From contig NZ_SDHZ01000004.1 in the NCBI RefSeq assembly GCF_004118675.1, positions 310,001 to 374,000 on the forward strand: a stretch of 64,000 bases of DNA, in the 5' to 3' direction. The stretch is from Filimonas effusa. Its GTDB lineage: Bacteria > Bacteroidota > Bacteroidia > Chitinophagales > Chitinophagaceae. This document shows positions 47,425-56,704 of the stretch, piece after piece. The notes under the pieces were generated by a model. That model saw nothing but the letters and a program-made list of their open reading frames with translations, had not been told where the DNA came from and did no database searches. The position numbers were made by a program, and so were the translations under genes. The number at the start of each line of letters is the position of its first letter. Within the stretch, counting starts at the first letter, position 1.

Positions 47425-49014
47425 ATGCCCATTCGAATGGTGGATGATCCGGACGATCAGTCGGATAATTCCAATGACGACAGGGGAGGAGGTTCCCGGT
47501 TTCCCGGTGGCGGTGGAGGCGGTGGTTTGTTTCAGTTGCTGCCGTTGCTGCTGGGGCTGGTAATACGTCGTCCTGCATTGCTGCTGGTGCTGCTTGCCGC
47601 CGGTGGTTTCTTTATGCTGCGCAATGGTTGTAACTATAGCCAAAGCCCTTCTACCCAGGAGCAGCTGGCGCAGTTTGGTACGGGTGGCGTGTTCGATCCC
47701 AAACAGTTTGATAAAGCCCAGATCTATGAAGGCCTGGATGCTTCGAAGAGCGACCTGCCTGAAATGATCTCCCTGCTGAAGTTTGCCCCCGAGCGCAAAG
47801 ACCAGGGGCAGCAGGGCAGTTGTGTGGCCTGGAGCAGTGCCTATGCAGCCCGTTCCATCCTGGAAGCTGCAAGTACAGGTACCGATCCCAACAGGGTGGC
47901 TTTCAGCCCTTCTTTCATGTATAACCAGATAGGCCTTGGCGGCTGCCAGGGCAGTTATATTATCCGGGCCATGGAAAACATGACCCAGGTGGGCGCTGTA
48001 CCCTATAACGAGTTTCCCTATGATGAAAATGACTGTTCGCGCCAGCCTTCCGAACAGTTGAAGCAGGAAGCCCACAACTACCGTATGCTGGGCTTTACAC
48101 GCCTCACCGAAGGCGACAGGCTGAATGTACTTGACCTGCATGCCATCAAGGAACATCTCTCTAAAGATGTACCCGTAGTAATTGGCATGATGGTAGGCGG
48201 CAGCTTTATGCAGCAGATGAAAGGCAAAGAGATCTGGCATCCCAATGACGACGACTATATGCAGATGGGATTTGGTGGTCACGCCATGTGTGTAATTGGC
48301 TATGACGACAGAAAAGAAGGCGGCGCTTTCCAGATCATGAACAGCTGGGGGCCTGAGTGGGGACAAAATGGTATTGCCTGGATCAAGTATAACGACTTCA
48401 AACGTTTTGTAAGAGAGGCCTATGGTTTAAACCGGATGCCCAAAAGAGGGGCAGCTGCCGAAGAAAAGCCGCTGGAATGTTTTATAGGTCTTGTAGAAGC
48501 GAAGACAAAACAATATATCCCGCTGCGTGTTGGCGCCGGTAACAATTTCAATACGGTATCGCCGCTTGCCAGGGGTACTACCTTTAAAATGGAAGTAAAG
48601 AACAATACCGAGTGTTATATCTATGTGTTGGGTAAGGAAACCGATGGCAGCAGTTATGTGTTGTTCCCCTATCCTTCGCCGCAGGACAAAGGCAAAACAA
48701 AGTTCTCACCTTATTGCGGCATCACCGGCTATCGTTTGTTTCCAAGGGGCATGAGCATGATGGCCGATGAAGTGGGCAACCGCGATGAAATAGCTGTTGT
48801 CGTTAGCAAAGAGCCGCTGAATGTTTTCCAGCTGAACGACCAGGTGAATAACAGGCGCAGCCTTGGTTTTGGAAAAGCAGTGGAGCAGGCAGCAGGTGAT
48901 GAAGTCATTGAGAATACCAGGTTTGCCAATACACCTGAAGGAACGATTCAATTGACGGCAGCGGCGGGTAAGAAGAATGCGGTAGTTTGTATCGTTGCCA
49001 TAGATAAGCAGTAG
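47425..49014 (+). CDS. Papain-like C1 family cysteine peptidase with N-terminal membrane segment
   Basis: A 529-residue protein if started at ATG 47425; the frame is open back to 47338. The start region is acidic and Gly-rich (DDPDDQSDNSNDDRGGG, FPGGGGGGGLFQLL). One or two membrane segments follow (LLPLLLGLVIRRPALLLVLL). The peptidase domain has the catalytic Cys133 in QGQQGSCVAWSSAYAARS, His286 in FGGHAMCVIGYDD and Asn306 in IMNSWGPEWGQNG, so the triad is complete. The C-terminal 200 residues contain a DUF4384-like module (KMEVKNNTECYIYVLGKETD, SSYVLFPYPS). It is probably anchored in the inner membrane facing the periplasm. The target is unknown. It is divergent from the alpha-2-macroglobulin gene. 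Confidence 0.85.
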   Translation: MPIRMVDDPDDQSDNSNDDRGGGSRFPGGGGGGGLFQLLPLLLGLVIRRPALLLVLLAAGGFFMLRNGCNYSQSPSTQEQLAQFGTGGVFDPKQFDKAQIYEGLDASKSDLPEMISLLKFAPERKDQGQQGSCVAWSSAYAARSILEAASTGTDPNRVAFSPSFMYNQIGLGGCQGSYIIRAMENMTQVGAVPYNEFPYDENDCSRQPSEQLKQEAHNYRMLGFTRLTEGDRLNVLDLHAIKEHLSKDVPVVIGMMVGGSFMQQMKGKEIWHPNDDDYMQMGFGGHAMCVIGYDDRKEGGAFQIMNSWGPEWGQNGIAWIKYNDFKRFVREAYGLNRMPKRGAAAEEKPLECFIGLVEAKTKQYIPLRVGAGNNFNTVSPLARGTTFKMEVKNNTECYIYVLGKETDGSSYVLFPYPSPQDKGKTKFSPYCGITGYRLFPRGMSMMADEVGNRDEIAVVVSKEPLNVFQLNDQVNNRRSLGFGKAVEQAAGDEVIENTRFANTPEGTIQLTAAAGKKNAVVCIVAIDKQ

Positions 49015-49195
49015 GGTGCCAGGTGTGCGAATAGCGCCAGCATCGCCGGCAGCTACTGCCATGGTGGTGGTAACGGTAGCCTGGATAAACTGAAGATGTG
49101 TGGCATATTTGCGGCGAAACAGGAGTCGTAAACAAGTAACAGTTGATCCGGCAGAACGGACATTTTAATATTGTAAACAGTAAAGTATCAGTCGT

Positions 49196-50599
49196 ATGAA
49201 AATTGCTTTTCACGGAGCGGCAAGAACTGTAACCGGTTCAAAGCACCTGCTCACGCTTGATAACGGAACCAGGGTATTGTTGGATTGTGGCATGTTCCAG
49301 GGGATGGGAAAAGAAACAGAGTCATTGAATTCCGATTTTGGTTTCGATCCCCATGAGATCGATTACCTGCTTTTATCGCATGCGCATATCGATCATTGCG
49401 GGCTTATTCCAAAACTGGTAAAGGAGGGCTTCAGGGGAAAGATCTATTGTACCCCGCCTACCAAAGACCTCGCTGCTATTCTGCTGGAAGACTCCGCAGA
49501 TATCCAGCGCGACGATACCAAGTTCATCAATAAAAGAAGGGCTAAGCAACATCTGCCGCCAATAGAACCTTTATACACAGAAGCCGATGTGGCTATGGCG
49601 TTGCCCTTGTTCAACATGGTGCGTTATGGCGAATGGAAAACGATAGCGCCCGGTCTTGAAGTATGTTATACCGATGCTGGTCATATCATAGGCAGCGCTG
49701 CCGTTCATGTGCGTGTTACCGAAAACGGGAAGCTCACACAACTTAGCTTCAGCGGCGACGTAGGCCGTTACCGTGATGTTATTCTCCGCTCTCCCGAGGT
49801 ATTTCCCCAGGCCGATTATATTATTCTTGAAAGTACCTACGGCAGCAGTTTGCATGAAGACGTATTCAATACACCCGACCAGCTGCTGGGCTGGATAGAG
49901 AAAACATGCGTGGAGAAAAAGGGAAAACTTATCATACCTGCCTTCAGTGTAGGACGCACGCAGGAGTTACTTTATTTCCTGAACCAGCTAAGTCTCGAAA
50001 GAAGACTTCCGCATGTGCCTGTTTATGTTGACAGTCCACTGAGCCGCGAAGCAACCGAAGTGGTGAAAAGCCACCCGGAAACCTTCAACAGCCGTATTCA
50101 GAAGGTGCTGAAGATAGATGAAGATCCGTTTGATTTCGAGGGTATGCAGTTCATTAAAACAGTTGATGAAAGTAAACAGCTGAATGAACGTCCGCAGCCC
50201 TGTATCATTATTTCGGCCAGCGGCATGGCCGATGCAGGAAGGGTGAAACATCATATCCTGAATAATATCGGCGATAAAAAGAATACTATTCTATTGGTGG
50301 GTTATTGTGAGCCCAATTCGCTGGGTGGTCATCTTATGGCAGGACGTAAATCGGTACGCATTTTTGGCGACTTCTATGATGTAAAGGCCGAGGTAGGCAC
50401 CATGCACAGTATGAGTGCACATGGCGACTACGACGATCTTTGCCAGTTCCTGGCCTGCCAGCATCCGCGCGATGTAAAGCGGTTATTCCTGGTACATGGT
50501 GAATACGATGTGCAGCAGGAGTTTCAGCGCCGCCTTATAAAAAAGGGTTTCGCGGATGTAGTGATCCCTGAGCAGCACCAGGTGTTTGGATTAGAATAA
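49196..50599 (+). CDS. Metallo-beta-lactamase fold hydrolase with beta-CASP and RMMBL domains
   Basis: A 467-residue cytoplasmic protein. The zinc-binding motif HAHIDHCGLIPKLVKEGF near residue 63 is followed by the histidine in YTDAGHIIGSAAVHVRV and the acidic SFSGDVGRY. The beta-CASP insertion includes FSVGRTQELLYFLNQLS and PVYVDSPLSREATEVV. The C-terminal RMMBL part has LVGYCEPNSLGGHLMAGRKS and MHSMSAHGDYDDLCQFL, ending with a histidine in FLVHGEYDVQQEFQ. Members act on RNA (CPSF-73/YSH1-like). The bacterial proteins of this branch are presumed RNases, but their substrates are mostly unknown. It stands alone, with a terminator 20 bp after the stop. Confidence 0.9.
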   Translation: MKIAFHGAARTVTGSKHLLTLDNGTRVLLDCGMFQGMGKETESLNSDFGFDPHEIDYLLLSHAHIDHCGLIPKLVKEGFRGKIYCTPPTKDLAAILLEDSADIQRDDTKFINKRRAKQHLPPIEPLYTEADVAMALPLFNMVRYGEWKTIAPGLEVCYTDAGHIIGSAAVHVRVTENGKLTQLSFSGDVGRYRDVILRSPEVFPQADYIILESTYGSSLHEDVFNTPDQLLGWIEKTCVEKKGKLIIPAFSVGRTQELLYFLNQLSLERRLPHVPVYVDSPLSREATEVVKSHPETFNSRIQKVLKIDEDPFDFEGMQFIKTVDESKQLNERPQPCIIISASGMADAGRVKHHILNNIGDKKNTILLVGYCEPNSLGGHLMAGRKSVRIFGDFYDVKAEVGTMHSMSAHGDYDDLCQFLACQHPRDVKRLFLVHGEYDVQQEFQRRLIKKGFADVVIPEQHQVFGLE

Positions 50600-50619
50600 G
50601 TGATACACCGTTCATAGCA

Positions 50620-50674
50620 CGAAAAAGCTATCCGGGAAAAGACAGTAGGTCTCATTACCCGGATAGCTTTTTCG
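50620..50674. terminator. Bidirectional intrinsic terminator
   Basis: A perfect 17-bp stem (CGAAAAAGCTATCCGGG at 50620-50636, complement at 50658-50674) with A/T-rich outer ends lies between the convergent metallo-hydrolase gene (stop at 50599) and the oxidoreductase gene (stop at 50697). Confidence 0.88.
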
Positions 50675-50696
50675 TCGTCGTGTATTCATGCTGAAC

Positions 50697-51722
50697 TTAT
50701 GCCTGCCTCCAGCCGCGTACGTATTGCTGTGGCGGTGTAATGGTAACACCCAGTTCGTAGGCGGCCGTTCTTGGCCAATAAGGGTCACGTAAGAATGCCC
50801 TTGCTATGAATACAAGATCTGCGCGTTCATTGGCGAGGATCTCTTCGGCCTGGAAGCCGTTGGTGATAAGGCCAACAGCGCCTGTGGCGATAGCGGCTTC
50901 CTTGCGGATGATATCGGCTGCACGTACCTGGTAACCGGGATAGGCGTGAATAGCTGCGGGAGCTACGCCACCTGAACTGCAGTCGATAAGATCAATACCC
51001 TGGGCTTTCATTCTTTGTGCATAGTACACCATATCTTCAATGGTACTGCCGCCTTCGGCATATTCGTTGGCCGAGATGCGGCAAAACAGCGGACCATCCC
51101 ATTCGGCACGGATAGCTGTAATGATCTCTTCGAGGAAACGGTAGCGGTTTTCTTTGCTGCCGCCATAATTATCGTCGCGGAAATTGGTGAGTGGCGACAG
51201 GAACTCATTGATGAGATAACCATGGGCGCCATGGATCTCGATAACATCGAAGCCTGCTGCTTTTGCGCGGCGGGCGCCTGCACCAAAAGCTTTTACGATT
51301 TCTCCTATTTCTGCTACTGTTAGGGCAGCAGGTTCTTTCATGCCTTCAAATGCTACTGCGCTGGGGGCCACCGGCGTTTCATTCAGCTGGGCTTTACGGC
51401 CGGCGTGTGCCAGCTGGATACCTATATGTGCACCCTGCTCGTGTACCAGTGTGGTAAGATGTGTAAGGTTGGTGATATGCGCATCGTCCCATATGCCTGC
51501 ATCTTCGTACGAGATACGGCCTCCGGGTGTAACGGCGCTTGCTTCAACAATGATCAGTCCTGCCTGTCCCACTGCACGGCTGGTATAGTGCGTGTAATGC
51601 CAGTTATTGAGCTTGCCATCCTGTGCCGTAACGGAATACATACACATAGGCGACATAACGATCCTGTTCTTCAGTGTAATATTTCCGATGGTATAAGGAG
51701 AGAATAGTTTACTGTCTTTCAT
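50697..51722 (-). CDS. NADH:flavin oxidoreductase, old yellow enzyme family (YqjM-like)
   Basis: A 341-residue FMN-binding TIM-barrel protein. It carries the YqjM-class signatures: [14 protein letters not shown] at the N-terminus, the cysteine in that segment, [11 protein letters not shown] (His and Arg near FMN), [20 protein letters not shown] and [17 protein letters not shown]. These enzymes reduce activated C=C bonds of unsaturated carbonyls with NADPH, and the class is linked to oxidative or electrophile stress. It lies in a minus-strand run with a methyltransferase (14 bp upstream) and an HxlR regulator, and a divergent nitroreductase lies beyond. This suggests a shared electrophile or quinone response. 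Confidence 0.92.
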   Translation of the reverse strand: MKDSKLFSPYTIGNITLKNRIVMSPMCMYSVTAQDGKLNNWHYTHYTSRAVGQAGLIIVEASAVTPGGRISYEDAGIWDDAHITNLTHLTTLVHEQGAHIGIQLAHAGRKAQLNETPVAPSAVAFEGMKEPAALTVAEIGEIVKAFGAGARRAKAAGFDVIEIHGAHGYLINEFLSPLTNFRDDNYGGSKENRYRFLEEIITAIRAEWDGPLFCRISANEYAEGGSTIEDMVYYAQRMKAQGIDLIDCSSGGVAPAAIHAYPGYQVRAADIIRKEAAIATGAVGLITNGFQAEEILANERADLVFIARAFLRDPYWPRTAAYELGVTITPPQQYVRGWRQA

Positions 51723-51735
51723 TTATCTGTATTTT

Positions 51736-52380
51736 TTATTTTCTGCATATAACATATAACGAGTGAAGTTGTATTTCCTGCTCCCCCATATGGAATACGG
51801 GATCGGGCTCATGTACCATACGGATAGAGGCAAAGCCTGCATCACCCAGTACCGGTAATAATTCATCTTCTTCCCATAGCCGGAAGCCATAGGCCACAAA
51901 AGGCAGCTGTAACATACTTTCTTTTGTGCGCAACGAAATGATCGCTACACCACCTGGTTCGAGTACGCGGTACACCTCTGCCAAAGCCTGCTCCGGCTGT
52001 TCCCAGAAATAAATCGTATTTACTGTAAAGCACTTGCTGAAACTGTTATCCTCGAAGGGAAGATGATTGATATCGCCGCCAACAAAATGCGCCCGTTTAT
52101 CGGCAACATAACCCTGGTTTAGGGCGAGGGCCTCGGTGATCATCAGGTCGGAAAAGTCGCAGCCGGTATAGGTAATACTATCATGGCGTGCCAGTACATC
52201 TTTACAGAAGAAACCGTTGCCCATTCCTACTTCCAATACGTTGTCATAGGCCTTCAGTTGCAGGAGCTGTATGGTATGCAGGTTGATAGCCCTATTAGTG
52301 CTATTCATATTTTCCGCTACTGTTTTTCCCTGTTCACCTTCGGGTTTTCTAAGCTGTGCCGCCAATAATTCAAAATCCAT
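51736..52380 (-). CDS. Class I SAM-dependent methyltransferase
   Basis: A 214-residue protein with the Rossmann-type methyltransferase motif I VLEVGMGNGFFCKDVL near residue 45. Next come the acidic motif II region (YTGCDFSDLMITEA) and the post-motif FVGGDINHLPFEDNSF. The UbiE/Methyltransf_11-type segment YRVLEPGGVAIISLRTKES follows. No substrate can be named. It is 14 bp upstream of the oxidoreductase gene and reads in the same direction, so they are probably co-transcribed from a promoter downstream of the HxlR gene or from that of HxlR itself. Confidence 0.88.
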   Translation of the reverse strand: MDFELLAAQLRKPEGEQGKTVAENMNSTNRAINLHTIQLLQLKAYDNVLEVGMGNGFFCKDVLARHDSITYTGCDFSDLMITEALALNQGYVADKRAHFVGGDINHLPFEDNSFSKCFTVNTIYFWEQPEQALAEVYRVLEPGGVAIISLRTKESMLQLPFVAYGFRLWEEDELLPVLGDAGFASIRMVHEPDPVFHMGEQEIQLHSLYVICRK

Positions 52381-52434
52381 AAAGAAGTAATAGTTTTATA
52401 AAAACACGAAACATAATAGCTGTGATCTGCCACG

Positions 52435-52800
52435 CTAGGCTTTATCCTTCAGGATCTTTTTCCTGTGGAGGGTTCCCCATTCTTTGAGGGCTTCTATCAG
52501 GGGCATTAAGGTGGCGGCGTGCGGGGTAGGGGTGTACTCTACCGAAACCGGCAATGTATCGTATACGGTTCTTTTAATAAGCTGATGGCTTTCCAGGTCT
52601 TTCAGTTCTTTACTTAACATGCGGGCGGTGATACCCGGGATCTGGCGTTCTATATCTTTAAAGCGTTTATTGCCGTTGTTGATGGCAATGATGATCTGTA
52701 GTTTCCATTTGCCATTGATCACATCCAGTGCGTCTCTCACCGGCAATAGTATGTTCATACATTGCTTATGATCTTTCTCTCCGTCTTTACAGGACGTCAT
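52435..52800 (-). CDS. HxlR-family transcriptional regulator
   Basis: A 121-residue winged-helix protein with the HxlR core: CMNILLPVRDALDVINGKWK, RFKDIERQIPGITARMLSKE (recognition helix region), then LKDLESHQLIKRTVYDTLPV and VEYTPTPHAATLMPLIEAL. A cysteine in the N-terminal TSCKDGEKDHKQCM segment recalls the redox- or aldehyde-sensing cysteine near the start of several HxlR members (such as HypR or YodB). It is transcribed away from the nitroreductase gene, and the shared 101-bp gap contains palindromes. It probably controls both directions in response to quinones or other electrophiles. Confidence 0.9.
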   Translation of the reverse strand: MTSCKDGEKDHKQCMNILLPVRDALDVINGKWKLQIIIAINNGNKRFKDIERQIPGITARMLSKELKDLESHQLIKRTVYDTLPVSVEYTPTPHAATLMPLIEALKEWGTLHRKKILKDKA

Positions 52801-52831
52801 ATGATAATGTTAAATTCTTTTGAATAATCTG

Positions 52832-52882
52832 CTATACTATAGTATAGTGGTTACAAAAGTATAGCATATACGCATAGCTTTG
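52832..52882 (+). promoter_or_regulatory. Divergent control region with palindromic operators and a -7 box
   Basis: CTATACTATAGTATAG at 52832-52847 is a perfect 16-bp palindrome. GTATA (52859-52863) and TATAC (52867-52871) form a second inverted repeat sharing the same half-site. TAGCTTTG at 52875-52882 fits the Bacteroidota -7 consensus TAnnTTTG, 19 bp before the nitroreductase ATG. A -33 box is not clear. The layout suggests HxlR binding over or next to the promoter. Confidence 0.62.
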
Positions 52883-52901
52883 CATCAATATCTGAAAATT
52901 T

Positions 52902-53534
52902 ATGAGTATCCTTAACGACCTCCAGTGGCGCTATGCTACCAAAAAGATGAACGGGCAACCTGTAGCCCAGGAAAAAGTAGACTATATTCTTGAAGCCGCC
53001 CGTTTGGCGCCCACTTCTGTAGGTATACAGCCTGTAGAAGTTATTGTGGTGACAAACAAGGCGTTATTGGAAAAAATACAGCCCATTGCTTTTAACCAGC
53101 CCCAGATCACAACCACTTCGCATCTGCTGGTATTTGCTGCCTGGGACAGCTATACTCCTGAACGTATCAATAAAGTATTCGACAGGGTAAACGCAGAAAG
53201 GAACCTGCCTTATGAAGCTACGGCAGACTACCGTCAGAAAATGCTGACCAATTTTGCCGGAAAGCCTGCTGAGGAAGCTTTCCAGCATACAGCGCGCCAG
53301 GCTTATATCAGCTTTGGGATGGCCATCGCCGCTGCTGCTGAGCAAAAAGTTGACGCTACGCCTATGGAAGGTTTTGACGCTGCTTCACTGGATAAATTGC
53401 TGGAACTGGATAAAAAAGGCCTCAGGAGTGTAACCCTGTTACCATTGGGTTACCGTGACGCGGAAAACGACTGGCTGGTAAACCTGAAAAAAGTACGTAA
53501 GCCTAAAGAGGAATTTGTGACTGTAATGAGTTAA
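52902..53534 (+). CDS. NAD(P)H-dependent nitroreductase-family oxidoreductase
   Basis: A 210-residue FMN-dependent enzyme of the nitroreductase family (NfsB-like). Signatures are LQWRYATKKMNGQPVAQEKV, LEAARLAPTSVGIQPVEVIV and the C-terminal GLRSVTLLPLGYRDAENDWL with KVRKPKEEF. It reduces nitro compounds or quinones using NAD(P)H. It is divergent from an HxlR regulator, with palindromic sites between them, a common arrangement in which HxlR represses a nitroreductase or quinone reductase until an electrophile appears. The length is typical. Confidence 0.9.
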   Translation: MSILNDLQWRYATKKMNGQPVAQEKVDYILEAARLAPTSVGIQPVEVIVVTNKALLEKIQPIAFNQPQITTTSHLLVFAAWDSYTPERINKVFDRVNAERNLPYEATADYRQKMLTNFAGKPAEEAFQHTARQAYISFGMAIAAAAEQKVDATPMEGFDAASLDKLLELDKKGLRSVTLLPLGYRDAENDWLVNLKKVRKPKEEFVTVMS

Positions 53535-53583
53535 CAGGTTATCTTTACGTTAACCGGTGGACCAGCACTGCCGGCTGGTACCC

Positions 53584-53976
53584 ATGGACATTCAGGAATA
53601 TATTGGCAACGGAGCCGTATTGCAGCGTTTACACCACCACATGACGGAAGATGATCTTGCCGAGTTCAATACTTTGGCCGATCTGCATCCCGAATTGCAG
53701 CAGGAGCTTGTGTATGCTTACGATCTGTTAACAGAAATTTCTGCCAGGTATCCCCCGGACCAGGTTCATCCCAGGTTTACGGAGGCCTATAATGGTCACC
53801 TGCAACTTTATCGTGAAACACATGGCATTACTGCAACCACAGATGTGGAAGATCTGTCACATAAATATGCTTACTATGCCAATATTTATAAAGTGGTCTT
53901 TATCTTCTACCTGGTTTTCCTGGCTTTGACAATTGCGCTGACCATCTATTTCTACTACCAGGTGGAAAGCAAATAG
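53584..53976 (+). CDS. Small single-pass membrane protein, anti-sigma-like N-terminus
   Basis: A 130-residue protein from ATG 53584; a GTG at 53557 is also possible. The N-terminus (MDIQEYIGNGAVLQRLHHHM, then LADLHPELQQELVYAYDLL) resembles the start of Bacteroidota RskA-like anti-sigma factors ('ExIxSGxLExYxLG...HPExxxEL'). There is no zinc-binding HxxxCxxC motif and no sigma gene nearby. A single C-terminal helix (VVFIFYLVFLALTIALTIYF) would anchor it with a very short outer tail. The function is unknown, and the resemblance is weak. A terminator follows 22 bp after the stop. Confidence 0.6.
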   Translation: MDIQEYIGNGAVLQRLHHHMTEDDLAEFNTLADLHPELQQELVYAYDLLTEISARYPPDQVHPRFTEAYNGHLQLYRETHGITATTDVEDLSHKYAYYANIYKVVFIFYLVFLALTIALTIYFYYQVESK

Positions 53977-53998
53977 GAGGAGTGATCCTTTATTCATA

Positions 53999-54036
53999 AA
54001 AAAATAATGGCAGCGATTCCGCTGCCATTATTTTTT
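53999..54036. terminator. Bidirectional intrinsic terminator
   Basis: A 17-bp perfect stem (AAAAAATAATGGCAGCG at 53999-54015, complement at 54020-54036) with a 4-base loop and flanking A and T runs. It separates the convergent ends at 53976 and 54043. Confidence 0.88.
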
Positions 54037-54042
54037 TCAATA

Positions 54043-54627
54043 CTACGCCATTTCTTCGGCGGCTTCGTAATTGATACTGCTTTCTGCAATATCTGTAAGC
54101 TGTGTATCGGTTTCTTTTTCTTCTTCGAGCGTTTGACGCAAGAGCTCAGCGCATTCTGTCAGGCCAAGTGTTTCGGCCAGTTGTGCCAACCCGCCATAGG
54201 TTGCGATCTCGTAGTGCTCTACTTTTTGAGCGGCCATGATAAGACCTACGTCACGGGTTGAAGTACCCTCTTCGGTTTCTTCGATAATGCTTTCGCCTTC
54301 TTTGGTAATACCTTCTATGGCTTCGCATTTTTTACCACGTGGCGCTTTTTCGAGGTAACCAAAAACCTGTTCCAGCCTGGCTACGTGCTCTTTACTTTGT
54401 TCGGTGTGCAAGTCAAATGCCTGTTTCAGCTCTTCGGAAGAAGCTGCCTTTTTCATTTTAGGCAAAGTTTTTACGATGTGTTTCTCTGCCCAATAAATAT
54501 CCTTCAGAGAGTCTTCAAAAAACTCTTTCAGCATAGAATCATTGGCGCCAGCGCCTGCGTTTGCTGTTTTAGACATACTGGCTGTTCTTTTCTTCGTTGT
54601 TGTTTTTGCTGATTTAGATTGTGGCAT
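54043..54627 (-). CDS. DUF892 / YciF-type ferritin-like stress protein
   Basis: A 194-residue protein. The first 30 residues are basic and Ala/Ser/Thr-rich (KSAKTTTKKRTASMSKTANA), an extension absent from E. coli YciF. The DUF892 four-helix core follows: FFEDSLKDIYWAEKHIVKTL with EAE-type metal ligands, LKQAFDLHTEQSKEHVARLE, and the second ligand helix MAAQKVEHYEIATYGGLAQL. The carboxylates and histidines fit a di-iron ferritin-like site. Family members are induced by osmotic or other stress; the reaction is not established. The gene is monocistronic and ends at the shared terminator. Confidence 0.88.
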   Translation of the reverse strand: MPQSKSAKTTTKKRTASMSKTANAGAGANDSMLKEFFEDSLKDIYWAEKHIVKTLPKMKKAASSEELKQAFDLHTEQSKEHVARLEQVFGYLEKAPRGKKCEAIEGITKEGESIIEETEEGTSTRDVGLIMAAQKVEHYEIATYGGLAQLAETLGLTECAELLRQTLEEEKETDTQLTDIAESSINYEAAEEMA

Positions 54628-54730
54628 AATGCATAAGTTTTAATATTAGGTATAATAAAAACATCGTGCCATCGTGAATGCCACTTCATTGACGGAAGGG
54701 GGGAATAGCGGATTTTCATTATCTTACCGT

Positions 54731-56650
54731 ATGCAGCAAACTTTCTTTTTCCAGGCGATGATCTACCTCGCCGCCGCCGTGATAATGGTGCCTATTGCCA
54801 AGCGCATAGGTTTGGGGTCTGTATTGGGATATCTTGTAGCAGGTGTGATCATTGGTCCTGCCTGTCTTCAGTTTGTGGGACAGGAAGGGGAAGATATTAT
54901 GCATTTTGCGGAATTTGGTGTGGTGATGCTGCTGTTTGTGATAGGTCTGGAGCTGGAGCCTTTACGTTTATGGCGATTAAGAAAGTCGATATCGGGTTTG
55001 GGTGGACTGCAGGTGGGCGTTACGTCTCTTGCGGTGATGGGTATTGCGCTGGCGTTTGGACTGGAATGGCGTCAGGCGCTGGCGTTGGGGCTTATCATGT
55101 CGATGTCGTCGACGGCTATTGTATTACAGTCGCTGAATGAAAAGGGGCTGATGAAATCTGCTGCGGGCCAGTCTTCTTTTGCCGTGCTGTTGTTCCAGGA
55201 TATAGCGGTGATCCCCATTCTTGCTATTTTTCCGCTGCTGGCTACCGGTGCGGGGGGCGATCATGCGGCTGCCGCTCATGCAAAGGGGTGGGTGCAAACC
55301 CTGCCGGCAGGATTACAAACGCTGATTGTATTGGGGAGTGTAGCTGCGGTAATTGTAGCCGGCCGTTATTTACTTGGTCCTTTTTTCCGGATAATAGCCA
55401 AAACAGGATTGCGGGAACTGTTCACTGCCGCCGCGCTGTTGCTGGTGGTAGGCATTGCAGTGTTTATGACCTTTGTAGGGTTAAGTCCTGCCCTTGGCGC
55501 TTTCCTGGCGGGTGTTGTACTGGCCAACAGCGAATACCGGCATGAGCTGGAAAGTGATATAGATCCTTTCAAAGGACTGCTGCTGGGGCTTTTCTTCATG
55601 GCTGTGGGCGCCTCGGTTGACTTTAACCTGGTTCTGGCGAAACCACTGCTCATCATTGGGCTTGCGGTGGGTGTGATGGTGCTGAAAATGGTCATTCTTA
55701 TGGGGCTGGGAAAACTTTTCCGGCTAACAAAAGACCAGAATGCCACGTTTGGGGTAGGGTTGAGCCAGGTAGGAGAATTTGCTTTTGTATTGTTCAGCCT
55801 GTCGCGGCAGGAGGGTATACTATCGCATGAGCTTACCAATATTATGGTGGCGGTAGTGGCTATGAGTATGGCTTTCACGCCGCTGTTGTGGCTTATACAC
55901 GAGAAATTATTATTGCCGAGGCTTGGTGTGCAGGAAGAGCCGGAAGAAAAGGAAAGTGACCTGGTAGAAGAGGACAACCCTGTTATCATTGCAGGTTATG
56001 GTCATTTTGGGACCACGGTTGGCCGTTTTCTCCAGGCGCATGGCATTGGAACAACCGTATTGGATGCGGATAGCGACCAGGTAACCTCGCTGCGGCGCAT
56101 GGGTTTTAAAGTGTATTATGGCGATGCCAGCAGGCACGACCTGCTTGAAATAGCCGGTGCGCGGAATGCAAAACTTATCATCATTGCGATTGGTGATGAA
56201 GAAAAGCGGCTGGAATTGATCCGTAATGTCAAGAAACATTTTCCCGACCTGCGTATGATGGTAAGGGCTTCGAACCGTTACGACGCTTACGATCTTATGA
56301 ATGCGGGGATCCTTAATATTTACCGTGAAACGCTGGATACGAGTTTGCGTATGGGGGTAGATGTATTGAAGCTGCTGGGGGTTCCTCCCGAAGAAGCCAC
56401 CCATTCGGCACGCACCTTTTTCATGTACGACGAGCGGATGCTGAAGCAGCTTTCGGCCATCCGTAATGAAGATGAGTATGTACTGGCCATCCGTCATAAT
56501 AACGAGGAGCTTGAAAATATCATCCGTGCCGACCGTGCGGATAAGCCGGTATTGCAGGGGCAGGACCCTGTGGGGGAGAAGAACCTGGAAAAGGCGGTCA
56601 ACAAAACCACTGTTTTACCCTGCCAGCAGCAGGTTCATCCCCCTGTTTAG
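54731..56650 (+). CDS. CPA2-family cation:proton antiporter with RCK domain (KefB/KefC-like)
   Basis: A 639-residue inner-membrane protein started at ATG 54731; a GTG at 54674 is possible but adds a polar stretch. Twelve or so membrane helices include LGYLVAGVIIGPACLQFVG, FGVVMLLFVIGLELEP and LSPALGAFLAGVVLANSEYR. The RCK/TrkA-N nucleotide-binding domain follows (VIIAGYGHFGTTVGRFLQAH, VLDADSDQVTSLRRMGFKVY, YGDASRHDLLEIAG). KefB/C proteins release K+ in exchange for H+ when glutathione adducts form, protecting cells against electrophiles. That fits the nearby reductases, but the ion and ligand are not proven here. No KefF/KefG partner gene is adjacent. Confidence 0.92.
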   Translation: MQQTFFFQAMIYLAAAVIMVPIAKRIGLGSVLGYLVAGVIIGPACLQFVGQEGEDIMHFAEFGVVMLLFVIGLELEPLRLWRLRKSISGLGGLQVGVTSLAVMGIALAFGLEWRQALALGLIMSMSSTAIVLQSLNEKGLMKSAAGQSSFAVLLFQDIAVIPILAIFPLLATGAGGDHAAAAHAKGWVQTLPAGLQTLIVLGSVAAVIVAGRYLLGPFFRIIAKTGLRELFTAAALLLVVGIAVFMTFVGLSPALGAFLAGVVLANSEYRHELESDIDPFKGLLLGLFFMAVGASVDFNLVLAKPLLIIGLAVGVMVLKMVILMGLGKLFRLTKDQNATFGVGLSQVGEFAFVLFSLSRQEGILSHELTNIMVAVVAMSMAFTPLLWLIHEKLLLPRLGVQEEPEEKESDLVEEDNPVIIAGYGHFGTTVGRFLQAHGIGTTVLDADSDQVTSLRRMGFKVYYGDASRHDLLEIAGARNAKLIIIAIGDEEKRLELIRNVKKHFPDLRMMVRASNRYDAYDLMNAGILNIYRETLDTSLRMGVDVLKLLGVPPEEATHSARTFFMYDERMLKQLSAIRNEDEYVLAIRHNNEELENIIRADRADKPVLQGQDPVGEKNLEKAVNKTTVLPCQQQVHPPV

Positions 56651-56704
56651 CCGTTTCGCCCCGTGTGCCGCCGGGCGGGCAGTGTTTTTTATCATCTTTG
56701 ATGT

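Noticed and set aside
47401-48366. A 321-codon minus-strand open frame inside the papain-like peptidase gene
   Set aside because: It is antisense to the catalytic domain, low in complexity and without any family signature.
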